From assembly GCA_013397795.1 (NCBI GenBank), contig VZTJ01000079.1:621094-685093 (forward strand): a stretch of 64,000 nt of DNA, in the 5' to 3' direction. The DNA is from Orthonyx spaldingii. Its lineage: Eukaryota; Chordata; Aves; Passeriformes; Orthonychidae. The notes under the pieces were generated by a model. The model made no database searches and was not told the DNA's origin. It worked only from the letters and a program-made list of their open reading frames with translations. This document shows positions 63,651 to 64,000 of the stretch, piece after piece. A program made the translations under genes and the position numbers. The first letter of the stretch is position 1, and each line of letters opens with the position of its first letter.

Positions 63651-64000
63651 GGATGATAAGCTGTGCTATATCCTCCTTTTCCTGCCAGGGATGTCAGAGC
63701 AGCCATGGGAGTGAGCTGGTCCTCGTGGCCAGGGGATCCAACCTGTGCTGAGAACCACAAACCCACCAGAGCCCTGCTGCCACACGCTGGGCTTGGGGCT
63801 CAGGGAAATGTCTGCCAGGTCAGGCGTCCCACGGACACAGCACAGACCCACACATCCAATCTGTCCCCGTGTGGCACTGGGCACCAGGGCAGCACACTGA
63901 TTTCTCTCCATTGGTGCCAAAGGAGCTGCACTGGCAGCCACACTCTTCTTTTCTTTTCCCCCCATCTCATTAACACTTATAATAGTTTTTCTGTTAACAA

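Larger units (their letters stand above)
46450..64000 (-). other. Presumed last intron of the TAF4-like gene, no exon confirmed
   Basis: Reading leftward on the - strand, this 17.5 kb lies upstream of the TAF4-like terminal exon and is best taken as intron. I looked for the expected preceding TAF4 exons (the QRDANLTALAAIGPRKKRK and RLKQKAKE regions by recollection) and found none. Several - strand splice-like donors exist, but none bounds a TAF4-like peptide. The sequence is mostly AT-rich, with A-, T- and G/T-rich simple stretches, and GC-rich patches near 49.2-49.5, 50.0-50.4, 58.9-59.1 and 63.7-63.9 kb. Confidence 0.5.

Overview
This is vertebrate nuclear DNA, most likely from a bird. Two protein-coding loci can be supported and they lie tail to tail. 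The avian call is an inference. No mammalian SINE or LINE is recognisable, repeat content is low, and one GC-rich block near 20.2-21.1 kb resembles an interspersed repeat I associate with bird genomes.

The main locus is KCTD15 on the + strand. Its complete short-isoform coding sequence is in four exons: 4514-4677, 27559-27703, 35511-35816 and 41268-41423. They join in frame to 256 codons plus a stop. All six internal splice sites are GT/AG. The protein begins MSRLSLTRSPVSPL and carries a BTB/POZ domain, the conserved KCTD1/KCTD15 C-terminal domain and a terminal IKQEPLD with a SUMO consensus. It matches KCTD15 rather than KCTD1 at nearly every site where I recall the paralogs differing. A CpG island at the left edge (about 200-610) may be part of its promoter or 5' exon region. 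A 3'UTR of roughly 2.3 kb follows the stop.

The second locus runs on the - strand from the right. Only its last coding exon (46282-46449) is recognisable. It encodes the 55-residue C-terminus of a TAF4-family TFIID subunit, including KITRVNLRDFIFYMEQERE and ending LLLYRALLK. As I recall them, its residues mix TAF4-like and TAF4B-like states. In human, KCTD1 lies tail to tail with TAF4B. This window shows the same arrangement around KCTD15, which suggests a third TAF4 ohnolog kept beside KCTD15. This is the most interesting observation here.

The rest is introns (22.9, 7.8 and 5.5 kb), an interval of up to about 0.9 kb between the two gene tails, and 17.5 kb upstream of the TAF4-like terminal exon where no further exon could be established. 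The non-coding DNA holds an 85-bp tandem duplication with a single N at its junction, several perfect inverted repeats, homopolymer and simple-sequence tracts, and AT-rich stretches that could be conserved non-coding elements. The longest open frames outside the named exons look like chance frames in GC-rich intron sequence. I see no RNA gene, CRISPR array or prokaryotic feature.
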